A stretch of DNA of 64,000 nt, taken from positions 620,001-684,000 of the forward strand of contig NZ_JANUFF010000001.1 of assembly GCF_024806495.1 (NCBI RefSeq), written 5' to 3'. Both the position numbers and the translations under genes were made by a program. The notes under the pieces are model-generated. The model was not told the origin of the DNA, ran no database searches, and was given only the letters and a program-made list of their open reading frames with translations. This DNA comes from Chryseobacterium sp. JUb7. Its GTDB lineage: Bacteria > Bacteroidota > Bacteroidia > Flavobacteriales > Weeksellaceae. Shown here in pieces: positions 26,601 to 34,918 of this stretch; within the stretch, counting starts at the first letter, position 1; the number at the start of each line of letters is the position of its first letter.

Positions 26601-26906
26601 ATGTATACAGAATTAACAGAAGATACTCTACAGAACATTGTAAGTGACAATGAAAAAGTTGTCGTTCAGTATGGCGCTACATGGTGTGGGAACTGCAGAA
26701 TCATGAAGCCTAAATTCAAAAAACTAGCATCAGAAAACGAAAGTATTCCTTTCCTTTATGTAGATGCTGAGAAATTACCGGAGAGCAGAAAGCTAGCTAA
26801 AGTCGACAACCTTCCTACTTTTGCCATCTTTAAAAATGGAGAACTGGTAAATCAGGTACAGTCTAATCAGGCAGAAAGTTTAATCAACTTATTTAACGAA
26901 TTATAA
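26601..26906 (+). CDS. thioredoxin-family protein (WCGNC)
   Basis: The 101-residue cytosolic protein is a single thioredoxin domain with active site WCGNC and the cis-proline loop NLPTFAIF. It lies downstream of the peroxiredoxin and its TAA stop overlaps the next ATG (TAATG), so it is translationally coupled to DUF6952. The likely role is electron donor to the peroxiredoxin. The Gly-Asn in the active site differs from the classical Gly-Pro and may shift its redox potential. Confidence 0.88.
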   Translation: MYTELTEDTLQNIVSDNEKVVVQYGATWCGNCRIMKPKFKKLASENESIPFLYVDAEKLPESRKLAKVDNLPTFAIFKNGELVNQVQSNQAESLINLFNEL

Positions 26907-27154
26907 TGAAGTTACCCATAATAAGACAGTTTTATCAAAATCAGACTCCCGAGAATCTTGAAAAAACATTAGAAGTTTTAGAAAGTTTCAGCGAGTTCAG
27001 AGGAACAAGTGAAGAAGACTTAAATGTTGCCGGAGAGTTAATTACAAATATCTGCGGAGCGCTGGAAGTTCACGCCAACGTACAAAACGGAATGAGTGAG
27101 AAGGATGCTTTAAACTCATTCGCTCAAAAGGTTTTAGGATCTATTGATAAATAA
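26906..27154 (+). CDS. DUF6952-like small protein
   Basis: This 82-residue soluble protein has no signal peptide and is mostly helical. It resembles a small flavobacterial family (DUF6952, from memory) found after thioredoxin genes. It contains one cysteine, in NICGALEVH. The start codon overlaps the thioredoxin stop as TAATG, so the two proteins are made together. Function is unknown; a partner or adaptor of the peroxide-reducing pair is a reasonable guess. Confidence 0.75.
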   Translation: MKLPIIRQFYQNQTPENLEKTLEVLESFSEFRGTSEEDLNVAGELITNICGALEVHANVQNGMSEKDALNSFAQKVLGSIDK

Positions 27155-27184
27155 AACAAATATTTAAGAAGATATTCTTACAAT

Positions 27185-27218
27185 AAAAAATCCCGATGAA
27201 AAGACATCAGGATTTTTT
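27185..27218. terminator. bidirectional terminator
   Basis: A 14-bp stem with one mismatch, AAAAAATCCCGATG against CATCAGGATTTTTT, has a 6-nt loop and A/T runs on both sides. It serves the DUF6952 gene and the convergent Bax-inhibitor gene. Confidence 0.85.
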
Positions 27219-27245
27219 GGGTTTATAAAAATTCTTTAATTCTAA

Positions 27246-27932
27246 TTAGCTTCTTCTGCTCATCAGGATACTTAAAATATACCAGAACAAAAGCATAATT
27301 GAAGCAAACAGCTGTAACGAAGCTCCCACATACTGGTTGGTAGCATAAGAATCTTTAAGTTTGCTGGTTTGATATAAAATAGTTGCAGAAGCCAGAATCA
27401 CCATTCCTACCGAGAACCAAAGCCCAAGATTGAAACCGAAAATCATCCCGGCAACGATGAGTCCGATAGAAATAAATCCACCAATAACGATAATATTTCT
27501 TAAAAAAGAAAAATCTCTTTTAGAAGTAAAAGCTACCGCAGAAATTCCTGCAAACATAGCAACCGTTAAAGTTGCCGCCTGAAAGATCACCTGTCCTCCG
27601 GAGTAAACCATTGCGATATAAATCAAAGGAAGGAAAATAATTGCTTCAAGCAGAATATAAAATCCAAGCCCGAAATACTGAGTCGATTTGCTTTGTGAAA
27701 GCGACCATTTTGTTGCCAAAACTGAAGCCAGCCAAAACACCCCGATGATCAGTAACCAAACATATCTTTGAGCAAACATTGCAGCAATCAGTTCAGCTGG
27801 AACTATTCTCAATAAAACAGCTTCAACTCCGATAAACGCAAGAATTGCCAAAGCCACATGTACATACGTTTTTTTGTAAAATTCAGCCTTTTCCACGTCC
27901 TTAGCATGGGCGACCAAAACATCTGTCATCAT
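27246..27932 (-). CDS. Bax inhibitor-1/YccA-family membrane protein
   Basis: The 228-residue product has about seven hydrophobic segments and resembles the BI-1 (TMBIM) family, which in bacteria includes pH-sensitive calcium leak channels and the FtsH modulator YccA. The N-terminal 20 residues are polar and cytosolic. Two successive ATGs (27932 and 27929) are possible starts. It is not linked to the neighbouring genes in an obvious pathway. Family assignment is good; function is uncertain. Confidence 0.82.
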   Translation of the reverse strand: MMTDVLVAHAKDVEKAEFYKKTYVHVALAILAFIGVEAVLLRIVPAELIAAMFAQRYVWLLIIGVFWLASVLATKWSLSQSKSTQYFGLGFYILLEAIIFLPLIYIAMVYSGGQVIFQAATLTVAMFAGISAVAFTSKRDFSFLRNIIVIGGFISIGLIVAGMIFGFNLGLWFSVGMVILASATILYQTSKLKDSYATNQYVGASLQLFASIMLLFWYILSILMSRRS

Positions 27933-28002
27933 AGTTATTTTTAATTTAAATTATTTTTTTGCAATAAGCTTTAAGTAAACAAAATTACTCATCACCTGTA
28001 AA

Positions 28003-28452
28003 TCATTTACTGTATTCCGGTTTTACTCCCAAAATTTTGCCGTCATTTTCAAATATTACGGTAATAATATCCTTTGGAAGATCTGACTTGTCATCGGCAT
28101 ATTTATACTGAATAGCAGGATATGTCTCATTATCCAGTAACTTCTGAAATCCTGATTTATACACTTCTGTTTTCCTATCAAAACTTATCCCCCCGGACAG
28201 CTTCTGAATCATATTATCATTAACAATATTTTTCACTTTATCCGAAATCAAAGCATTGATAGCCTGTTTATCTGAAATTTTCAAAGCCGCAACAAATTTA
28301 ACAAACGATTGGTTGTAAAAATCTATTTTATCTTTATTGAGCTCACCGGTTAATTCAATTTTTTTGCTTTCCGTAACTTTTATAGAGCTCGCATTCTGAG
28401 AAAATCCCAGTTGAAAAGCCAAAACAGCCAGTATAAAAAATATTTTTTTCAT
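28003..28452 (-). CDS. secreted protein of unknown function
   Basis: The 149-residue product has a signal peptide ending LGFSQ (about 1-19). The mature part is a mixed helix/strand domain with the phrase INALISDKVKNIV, in a layout similar to the hypothetical protein at 39053 (helical start, then 'KxxIDQAISC' there against 'KQAINALISD' here). I do not recognise a named family. It follows the acyl-CoA reductase gene after 39 bp on the same strand. Confidence 0.6.
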   Translation of the reverse strand: MKKIFFILAVLAFQLGFSQNASSIKVTESKKIELTGELNKDKIDFYNQSFVKFVAALKISDKQAINALISDKVKNIVNDNMIQKLSGGISFDRKTEVYKSGFQKLLDNETYPAIQYKYADDKSDLPKDIITVIFENDGKILGVKPEYSK

Positions 28453-28491
28453 ATTATGAGTAGTGATTGGTTGACGGTAAGATACGAAGAA

Positions 28492-29526
28492 TTATATTAC
28501 TGATAAAAATTTCATGGTATCTACATTATCTGCGTAAGTATCCAATCCTGGATTCTGAGCTTCTCCAAATGCAACGGAATCAAAGCCAAGCTCTTCTCTT
28601 GCAACCACACATTGGATATTTTCTTCATTTTCTGTGATAAAACTTTTCACGTCATCTAAAGAAGAATATCTGCTGAAATTAATTACCGAAAGTGGACTGA
28701 AAAGCTTATCATCTTCTATCAGCATAACAAAATTATTATCCCAGAATTTCTCCTGATTTAGAAGATAAACAGCTCTGTTATAGTCATAATTATTAGCATA
28801 CTTATTATGATTAATCACCTCCTGAAAATCTATAAAACTTTCAAACAATCTGTCGATTACAAAATCATTCGGAATAAACAGTCGCGTTACATTTCTGCAG
28901 CCCAATCCAAAATACTGGAAAATATCATTCGCTAAAAGTTTCAGCTCCTCTTCTGTTTCATCACCCTTTAAAACAGCAACTGATGTTCTGTTTTTTCGGA
29001 TAATATTCAGATGATTTTTAAAATAATACTCCAAATATCTCGCCGTATTATTACTCCCTGTCGCAATAACTGCATCGAAGTTTTCTAATTTTTCCACGAA
29101 CTCAAATTCAACCTGCCCTTCAGAAAATTCGTTCCATTTTTTCAATAAAAAAGGGATCATATATCGGTCTTTTGAAGATAATTTAATCACCGGAATATGA
29201 TTGCTCAGCACTACTGAAATTACATCATGAAATCCCACCAGAGGTATGTTTCCGGCAAGAATCAACCCTACTCTTTTTGAGATTTTTGAGATCGAATATT
29301 CTTTAATCCAGTTGTTTATATTCTCCTCTGTCAACAAATCCGCCCATTGCTGCAAAGCAAATTTCTGATTTTCAACGGTAAACCACTGATTTTCTATTTT
29401 TGACTTTTCTAATAAGAGTTCAAAATCAGCATCATTTTGATTATAATCTTCCGTATTTTTTGCTAAATACCCTTTTATATAATCACTTAGTTTCGTAAGT
29501 CCTAAAACTTTATTTTCAATATTCAT
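28492..29526 (-). CDS. acyl-CoA reductase (LuxC-like)
   Basis: This 344-residue enzyme resembles the LuxC family, which reduces acyl-CoA or acyl-ACP to the aldehyde with NADPH through a thioester on cysteine. Motifs are LILAGNIPLVGFHD for the nucleotide region and the cysteine in YFGLGCRNVTR. It is shorter than LuxC from Vibrio (about 480) but matches the Bacteroidota branch. It is divergent from a ferredoxin gene. The physiological acyl substrate is unknown. Confidence 0.82.
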   Translation of the reverse strand: MNIENKVLGLTKLSDYIKGYLAKNTEDYNQNDADFELLLEKSKIENQWFTVENQKFALQQWADLLTEENINNWIKEYSISKISKRVGLILAGNIPLVGFHDVISVVLSNHIPVIKLSSKDRYMIPFLLKKWNEFSEGQVEFEFVEKLENFDAVIATGSNNTARYLEYYFKNHLNIIRKNRTSVAVLKGDETEEELKLLANDIFQYFGLGCRNVTRLFIPNDFVIDRLFESFIDFQEVINHNKYANNYDYNRAVYLLNQEKFWDNNFVMLIEDDKLFSPLSVINFSRYSSLDDVKSFITENEENIQCVVAREELGFDSVAFGEAQNPGLDTYADNVDTMKFLSVI

Positions 29527-29554
29527 AATTACTGTAAAATTGGGGAATATTTTG

Positions 29555-29562
29555 TAATTTTG
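29555..29562 (+). promoter_or_regulatory. -7 element upstream of the ferredoxin gene
   Basis: TAATTTTG matches TAnnTTTG and lies 23 nt before the ferredoxin ATG at 29586. No TTG is at the ideal -33 distance, so confidence is limited. Confidence 0.45.
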
Positions 29563-29585
29563 TGCAAATTTAAAAAAAATTAGCG

Positions 29586-29936
29586 ATGGCTATTAAAATA
29601 ACTGATGAATGCATTAATTGCGGGGCCTGCGAACCAGAGTGTCCAAATAATGCAATTTATGAAGGAGCAGTAGATTGGAAAGCTTCCGAAGGTACCGAAC
29701 TTTCAGGTACTGTGACATTACCATCTGGTCTTACAGTGGATGCAGATGCACCCCAAGAGCCTGTAAGTGATGATGTTTACTTTATTGTAACAGATAAATG
29801 TACAGAATGTAAAGGCTTCCATGAAGAGCCACAGTGTGCCGCTGTTTGCCCTGTTGACTGCTGTGTTCCGGATGAAGATCATGTAGAATCTGACGAAGCA
29901 CTGCTTAATAAAAAAGCATTCTTACACGGAGAATAA
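29586..29936 (+). CDS. dicluster ferredoxin, 2[4Fe-4S]
   Basis: The 116-residue protein carries two iron-sulfur binding motifs: CINCGACEPECP near residue 9, and a second, split set CTECKGFHEEPQCAAVCPVDCC near residue 77. The first cluster motif is canonical; the second has a longer insertion, as in the YfhL/bacterial dicluster class. An insert of about 50 residues separates them. It should act as a small cytosolic electron carrier. It stands alone and ends in a strong terminator. Confidence 0.9.
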   Translation: MAIKITDECINCGACEPECPNNAIYEGAVDWKASEGTELSGTVTLPSGLTVDADAPQEPVSDDVYFIVTDKCTECKGFHEEPQCAAVCPVDCCVPDEDHVESDEALLNKKAFLHGE

Positions 29937-29942
29937 AAACTG

Positions 29943-29971
29943 CCGTCTCATTCATTATGAGACGGTTTTTT
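29943..29971 (+). terminator. rho-independent terminator after ferredoxin
   Basis: CCGTCTCAT pairs perfectly with ATGAGACGG around a 5-nt loop, followed by six T. Confidence 0.9.
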
Positions 29972-30061
29972 ATATACAATACATCAGAAAATTTAAATAA
30001 GAATCTAAAAATGAAGCTGTAACAACTCAAGTTTTTACAGAAAACCAAAAAAATAAATAAT

Positions 30062-31126
30062 ATGAGCAAAAAGCACAACTTTAGCGCAGGACCATGTATC
30101 TTACCTCAGGAAGTATTCGAAAAATCAGCTCAGGCGATTTTAGATTTCAACGGAATCGGACTTTCTCTTCTTGAGATTTCTCACAGAAGTAAAGATTTTG
30201 TAGCGGTAATGGATGAAGCACGCGCGATTGTAAAAAGGCTGATGAACCTTGGGGATGATTATGAAGTTTTATATTTGGGAGGTGGTGCCAGTCTGCAATT
30301 TGCAATGGTTCCTTACAATCTAATGAAAGTTGGAGGAAAAGCAGCTTATTTAGATACAGGGACTTGGGCTGCAGGAGCTATTAAAGAAGCTAAAAAAGTA
30401 GGAACAACAGATGTTGTAGGCTCTTCAAAAGAAGAAAACTACTCTTTTATTCCTAAAGATTACACCGTAGGTTCAGAATATGATTATTTTCACTGTACAT
30501 CCAATAATACGATCTACGGAACTCAGATGAAATCTTTCCCTGAAGTGGATACACTGATGGTTTGTGACATGAGCTCTGATATTTTCTCAAGACAGCTTGA
30601 TTTCTCTAAATTTGACCTTATCTACGCCGGAGCTCAAAAAAATATGGGGCCTGCAGGAGTCACTTTAGTGGTTATTAAAAAAGAAATTTTAGGTAAAACG
30701 GGAAGAGAAAACATGTTCTCAATTCTGGATTACTCTCAGCATATTGCTAAAGAATCAATGTACAATACGCCACCGGTTTTCCCTGTTTATGCATCTTTGC
30801 TTACTTTACAACATTTGGAAAACAACGGAGGAATTGCTGCTGCTGAAGCGAGAAATGAAGCAAAAGCAAAACTTTTATATGACGAAATAGATAACAATCC
30901 GCTGTTTGAAACGTTCTGTGTAAAAGAAGACCGTTCACTGATGAATGTTTCTTTTAAATTAACAGATGAAAGTAAAAAAGAAGCGTTTGACAATGCCTGG
31001 AAAGCTGCAGGAATCAGCGGTCTGAATGGTCACAGAAGCTTAGGAGGTTACAGAGCTAGTCTGTACAATGCTTTACCGATTGAGAGTGTGCAGGTTTTGG
31101 TAGATGTCATGAAATCCATTAAGTAA
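30062..31126 (+). CDS. serC: phosphoserine aminotransferase
   Basis: The 354-residue PLP enzyme converts 3-phosphohydroxypyruvate and glutamate to phosphoserine. It opens with NFSAGPCILPQEV and carries the PLP lysine in YAGAQKNMGPAGVTLVV. The C-terminal GHRSLGGYRASLYNA binds the phosphate. Length is standard for SerC. It begins the serC-serA-DUF1015 cluster on the plus strand, with 123 bp to serA. Confidence 0.95.
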   Translation: MSKKHNFSAGPCILPQEVFEKSAQAILDFNGIGLSLLEISHRSKDFVAVMDEARAIVKRLMNLGDDYEVLYLGGGASLQFAMVPYNLMKVGGKAAYLDTGTWAAGAIKEAKKVGTTDVVGSSKEENYSFIPKDYTVGSEYDYFHCTSNNTIYGTQMKSFPEVDTLMVCDMSSDIFSRQLDFSKFDLIYAGAQKNMGPAGVTLVVIKKEILGKTGRENMFSILDYSQHIAKESMYNTPPVFPVYASLLTLQHLENNGGIAAAEARNEAKAKLLYDEIDNNPLFETFCVKEDRSLMNVSFKLTDESKKEAFDNAWKAAGISGLNGHRSLGGYRASLYNALPIESVQVLVDVMKSIK

Positions 31127-31249
31127 TTTAATTATTTAAAAATCAATAAATTAAATATTATTGAGTGTTATTTTAAATTTTCTTAATTTGCGCAACTATT
31201 TAAATTTTAAAATAAGCCGAACTTTAAATATTTAAATTAAATAAAAACC

Positions 31250-32212
31250 ATGAAAGTTTTAGCTAACGACGGTATTTCGAAAGCAGGAGAACAGGCATTG
31301 AAAGATGCAGGAATTGAAGTGCTGAACAACAGAGTGGCACAGGACCATGTAATCAATTTCATCAACGATAATCATGTAGATGTTCTTTTGGTAAGAAGTG
31401 CTACGAAAGTAAGGCAGAACCTTATCGATGAGTGCCCGGGTCTGAAGATTATCGGCAGAGGCGGCATAGGAATGGATAATATCGATGTTGAATATGCTAT
31501 TGAAAAAGGAAAATACGTAATCAATACCCCGACGGCATCGTCCAGATCGGTAGCTGAATTGGTTTTCGGACATTTCTTTTCTTTAGCAAGATTTCTTCAC
31601 GAATCCAACAGATTGATGCCATTGGAAGGAGAAACTCATTTCAATGCGATGAAAAAATCGTTTAACAATGCGTATGAACTTTCAGGAAAAACACTAGGAG
31701 TTATTGGTTTTGGAAGTATTGGTCAGGAAGTAGTAAAAATGGGAATTTCTTTAGGAATGAACGTAAAAGTTTTAACCAGAAAACCCAGAACAGAAGTTTT
31801 GACTTTAAGTTTCTTTAACGGACAGTCTGTCAGCTTTGAAATCACTTCTACCAATGATACAGATGCTTTCCTTAAAGATGCCGACTTTATAAGTATCAAT
31901 ACTCCGCAAACGAACGAATATATCATAGACACCCCTCAATTTGAAAAAATGAAAGACGGCGTCTATATTGTAAATACTGCAAGAGGCGGCGTGATCAATG
32001 AAGTTTCCCTAATAGACTTTATTGAATCTAAAAAAGTAGCCGGAGCCGCACTTGATGTTTTTGAAAAAGAACCAAATCCGGAAGTTCTTTTGCTGATGAA
32101 TCCTGCATTATCGCTTTCTCCGCATGTAGGAGGAAATACAGTGGATGCTCAGGAAAAAATCGGAATCGAGCTGGCCGAACAAATAATTAAGATAAAAGAA
32201 ACTATAGAATAA
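31250..32212 (+). CDS. serA: D-3-phosphoglycerate dehydrogenase
   Basis: The 320-residue NAD-dependent dehydrogenase makes 3-phosphohydroxypyruvate for serine synthesis. The Rossmann motif is LGVIGFGSIGQEV; the catalytic Arg is in IVNTARGGVINE and the His in LSPHVGGNT. It is the short type without the C-terminal ACT regulatory domain, so serine feedback through ACT is not expected. It follows serC and is only 2 bp from the DUF1015 gene. Confidence 0.93.
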   Translation: MKVLANDGISKAGEQALKDAGIEVLNNRVAQDHVINFINDNHVDVLLVRSATKVRQNLIDECPGLKIIGRGGIGMDNIDVEYAIEKGKYVINTPTASSRSVAELVFGHFFSLARFLHESNRLMPLEGETHFNAMKKSFNNAYELSGKTLGVIGFGSIGQEVVKMGISLGMNVKVLTRKPRTEVLTLSFFNGQSVSFEITSTNDTDAFLKDADFISINTPQTNEYIIDTPQFEKMKDGVYIVNTARGGVINEVSLIDFIESKKVAGAALDVFEKEPNPEVLLLMNPALSLSPHVGGNTVDAQEKIGIELAEQIIKIKETIE

Positions 32213-32214
32213 AT

Positions 32215-33459
32215 ATGCCTGTTTTTAAACCTTTCCGTGGAATAAGACCTCATAAAGACTATGAGAGCACTTTCCCTACTCACCCTCTGGATAATTTTAC
32301 GCAGGAAGAAATAGCGGAAAAAGCTCAAGTGGAAAATACTTACATCAACATGATTAAGCCTTATGTTGTAAGTAAATCTAAAGATATTGACAGAAATCTA
32401 AGAAAAATCCGTTCTACTTTTGAAGAACTTCTGGGCGATAACAAACTCGTTCAGGACAATTCTGCCTACTATCTTTATGAGCAAATCTACCCCAATAAAC
32501 AAATTTTCAGAGGTTTACTTGGTTTAGCAAGTATTGAAGATTTCTGGAGCGGAAAGATCAAAAGGCACGAGAGCACGATTCCTCAGAGAAAAGAAAAGCT
32601 GGCACATTATCTTGATAAAGTAAATCTTCAGGCTGAGCCCGTATTATTGACTTATCCTGCGAATTCCAAGATTGAGCTGCTGATGAATCATGAGGAAAAA
32701 AATGTTCCGATTTTCAACCATGTAGACACCAAAGGAATCAGACATAAAATCTGGAGAATAGACAACCGTTTAAAACTTCAGCAGTTTAAAGAGGTGATCG
32801 ATCAGATTGATTCTTTTTATATTGCAGACGGACACCACAGAATCGGGTCAACGGCTCTTCATGCAAAACATCAGAAGGATAAAAATAAGAGACATAACGG
32901 AACGGAACATTACAATTTTGTGTACAGTTTTATTGTTTCCAACCAGTCGATTAAAATTCACGATTACAACAGAATTGTGAGTGATCTGAACGGTTTGTCG
33001 AAAGAAGAATTCTTAAAGCAGCTGGAAAATTATTTCTTAATTCACGAAAAAGAAGAAACTGCCTACTATCCTTCTCAGAAATTCCACATTTCGATGTATC
33101 TGGATGGTAAGTTCTACTCTCTTCACGTGAAGCACGACCTTCGTTCCAAAGAAATGTCTCTTGATAATCTTGATCACCATCTTTTGGATAAATATATTTT
33201 TAAAGATATTTTAAAAATTGAAGATCCGGATAGCTCAGATCAGATTTCTTATGTAAAAGGAACCTCAAATCTTGAGGGAATCAATCTTTTAAAAGAAAAA
33301 ATTGACAATGGAGAAGGTAAAGTAGGATTCGGAATTTATCCTGTAAGTTTTAATGATATGATTAAAATTTCAGACTTAAAATTAAGTATGCCTCCGAAAT
33401 GTACATTCATTGAGCCTAAATTGGTTACTGCATTGTTAATGTACGATATGAAACCTTAA
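32215..33459 (+). CDS. DUF1015 family protein in the serine operon
   Basis: The 414-residue soluble protein belongs to DUF1015 and opens with PFRGIRPHKDY, typical of the family. A central SFYIADGHHRIGSTAL motif (near residue 200) resembles the DGHHR core of ParB/Srx-fold enzymes, a superfamily that includes free-serine kinases. It is almost contiguous with serA (2 bp) and follows serC, so a role in serine or phosphoserine metabolism is likely. No phosphoserine phosphatase gene is in this window. The biochemical role is inferred from motif and context. Confidence 0.85.
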   Translation: MPVFKPFRGIRPHKDYESTFPTHPLDNFTQEEIAEKAQVENTYINMIKPYVVSKSKDIDRNLRKIRSTFEELLGDNKLVQDNSAYYLYEQIYPNKQIFRGLLGLASIEDFWSGKIKRHESTIPQRKEKLAHYLDKVNLQAEPVLLTYPANSKIELLMNHEEKNVPIFNHVDTKGIRHKIWRIDNRLKLQQFKEVIDQIDSFYIADGHHRIGSTALHAKHQKDKNKRHNGTEHYNFVYSFIVSNQSIKIHDYNRIVSDLNGLSKEEFLKQLENYFLIHEKEETAYYPSQKFHISMYLDGKFYSLHVKHDLRSKEMSLDNLDHHLLDKYIFKDILKIEDPDSSDQISYVKGTSNLEGINLLKEKIDNGEGKVGFGIYPVSFNDMIKISDLKLSMPPKCTFIEPKLVTALLMYDMKP

Positions 33460-33513
33460 AAAATTACTATTTTTTCGCTACTTTTATCAGCGGAAAAGAA
33501 AGGTCAATAAGAA

Positions 33514-34917
33514 ATGAAAAAAATCTTCATAATAATTCCACTCTTTTTGGGTGGAATTTTGTTTTCTCAAAAAAAACCTGTTAAAAAGCCTGCTAAAAAA
33601 GCCACTACCGTTAAATTCACCTACCATGATGAATTTAAAAAAATTTCCGATGAAATATTTACCAACGGAACTGCTTATGATAATCTCGGAGAGCTCACAA
33701 AAGGAGTCGGACCTCGTTTCAGCGCTACACCCGGATACACCAAAGCTACGGAATGGGCAGAAAAAAAATTCAAAGACGCAGGTATTGAGATGATCTGGAG
33801 ACAGGACGTACGAGTTCCGGTTTGGATAAGGGGCAAAGAATCTCTTCAGATTAAAGCAGCTAATGGAGACTGGAAAAATATTAAAATGCTGTCTTTCGGA
33901 AATTCTGAGGGTACCGGAGGAAAAGATCTTATCGGCGAAATTGTTTTAATCAATACCACGTCTGAACTTAATGCTCTGTCAATAGGACAGTTAAAAGATA
34001 AGATTGTTTTCGTTAATTTACCTATAGACCCTAAAATCATCAACACCGTTGACTCGTATCTGCAGGCTGCCAAATCGAAACTTATTTCTTCTTCTGTCAT
34101 TGCAAAAACGGGAGCAAAAGCATTAATTATAAGATCCTTAACAACAGCATTAGACGATACACCTCATGCAAAAATGGTGTATTACGAACCTGATGATAAA
34201 GTAAAAATCCCTTCCCTAACCATCGGCGTAAGATCGGCTGACGAACTTGAAAAATTACTTAAAAAACAAAAAGTTACAGCAAAGCTGAATATGGCTGCAG
34301 AATCAAAAGGAGAAGCCATCAATCATAATATCATTGCAGAAATTCCTGGTAAAAAAGACGCTAAAGTCATTGTTCTGGGAGCTCAGCTGGATTCCTGGGA
34401 TTTCGCAGAGGGTGCTCACGACGATGGTTCAGGTGTCGTACAGTGCATCGAAGTGCTGAGAACTCTTAAAGCACTTAATTATGACAACAACCATACGATC
34501 AGAGTTGTTTTATACGCCAATAGTGAAAATGGCGGACAGGGTCGTGAAATGTATGCTGCCTATGTTAAAAAAAGAGATGAGAAACATGTTTTCGCATTGG
34601 GAACCGACTCCGGAGGATATTCCCCGAGAGGATTTTCTTTAGACATGGCTCCCCAAAGAAGGAAACAGATCTTTGAATGGAAAAATTATTTTCTTCCATA
34701 CGGGGTCTATGACTTTGATCAGACTTATGCTATTCAGGATATTTCGCCGCTGAAAAAGCTGGATATTCCGTTAGCAGAAATGGTAGTTGACACCCAAAGA
34801 TATTTCGACTATCATCATTCTGTAGAAGATACTTTTGATAAAGTCAATAAAAGAGAATTGCTGCTGGGAGCAGTCGCGATGACACAAATGATTTTCATGA
34901 TTGATAAAAATTGGTAA
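33514..34917 (+). CDS. M28-family peptidase homologue lacking catalytic residues
   Basis: This 467-residue secreted protein (signal to about 18, then a Lys/Pro-rich linker) has an M28 fold with an inserted PA domain (about 130-250). The first zinc ligand His is replaced by Gln (Q291 in GAQLDSWD) and the general base Glu by Ser (S337 in ANSENG). The other ligands are kept: Asp in AHDDGSG, Glu in ANSENG, Asp in GTDSGG and His in YHHSVED. It is probably catalytically dead. Its intact paralogue starts 1 bp after its stop (34919). It may be a chaperone, a regulator of the partner, or a peptide-binding protein. Confidence 0.88.
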   Translation: MKKIFIIIPLFLGGILFSQKKPVKKPAKKATTVKFTYHDEFKKISDEIFTNGTAYDNLGELTKGVGPRFSATPGYTKATEWAEKKFKDAGIEMIWRQDVRVPVWIRGKESLQIKAANGDWKNIKMLSFGNSEGTGGKDLIGEIVLINTTSELNALSIGQLKDKIVFVNLPIDPKIINTVDSYLQAAKSKLISSSVIAKTGAKALIIRSLTTALDDTPHAKMVYYEPDDKVKIPSLTIGVRSADELEKLLKKQKVTAKLNMAAESKGEAINHNIIAEIPGKKDAKVIVLGAQLDSWDFAEGAHDDGSGVVQCIEVLRTLKALNYDNNHTIRVVLYANSENGGQGREMYAAYVKKRDEKHVFALGTDSGGYSPRGFSLDMAPQRRKQIFEWKNYFLPYGVYDFDQTYAIQDISPLKKLDIPLAEMVVDTQRYFDYHHSVEDTFDKVNKRELLLGAVAMTQMIFMIDKNW

Positions 34918-34918
34918 A

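Noticed and set aside
34901..34918. TTG start for the second M28 gene
   Set aside because: It lies in the upstream gene; the ATG at 34919 gives a normal signal peptide.
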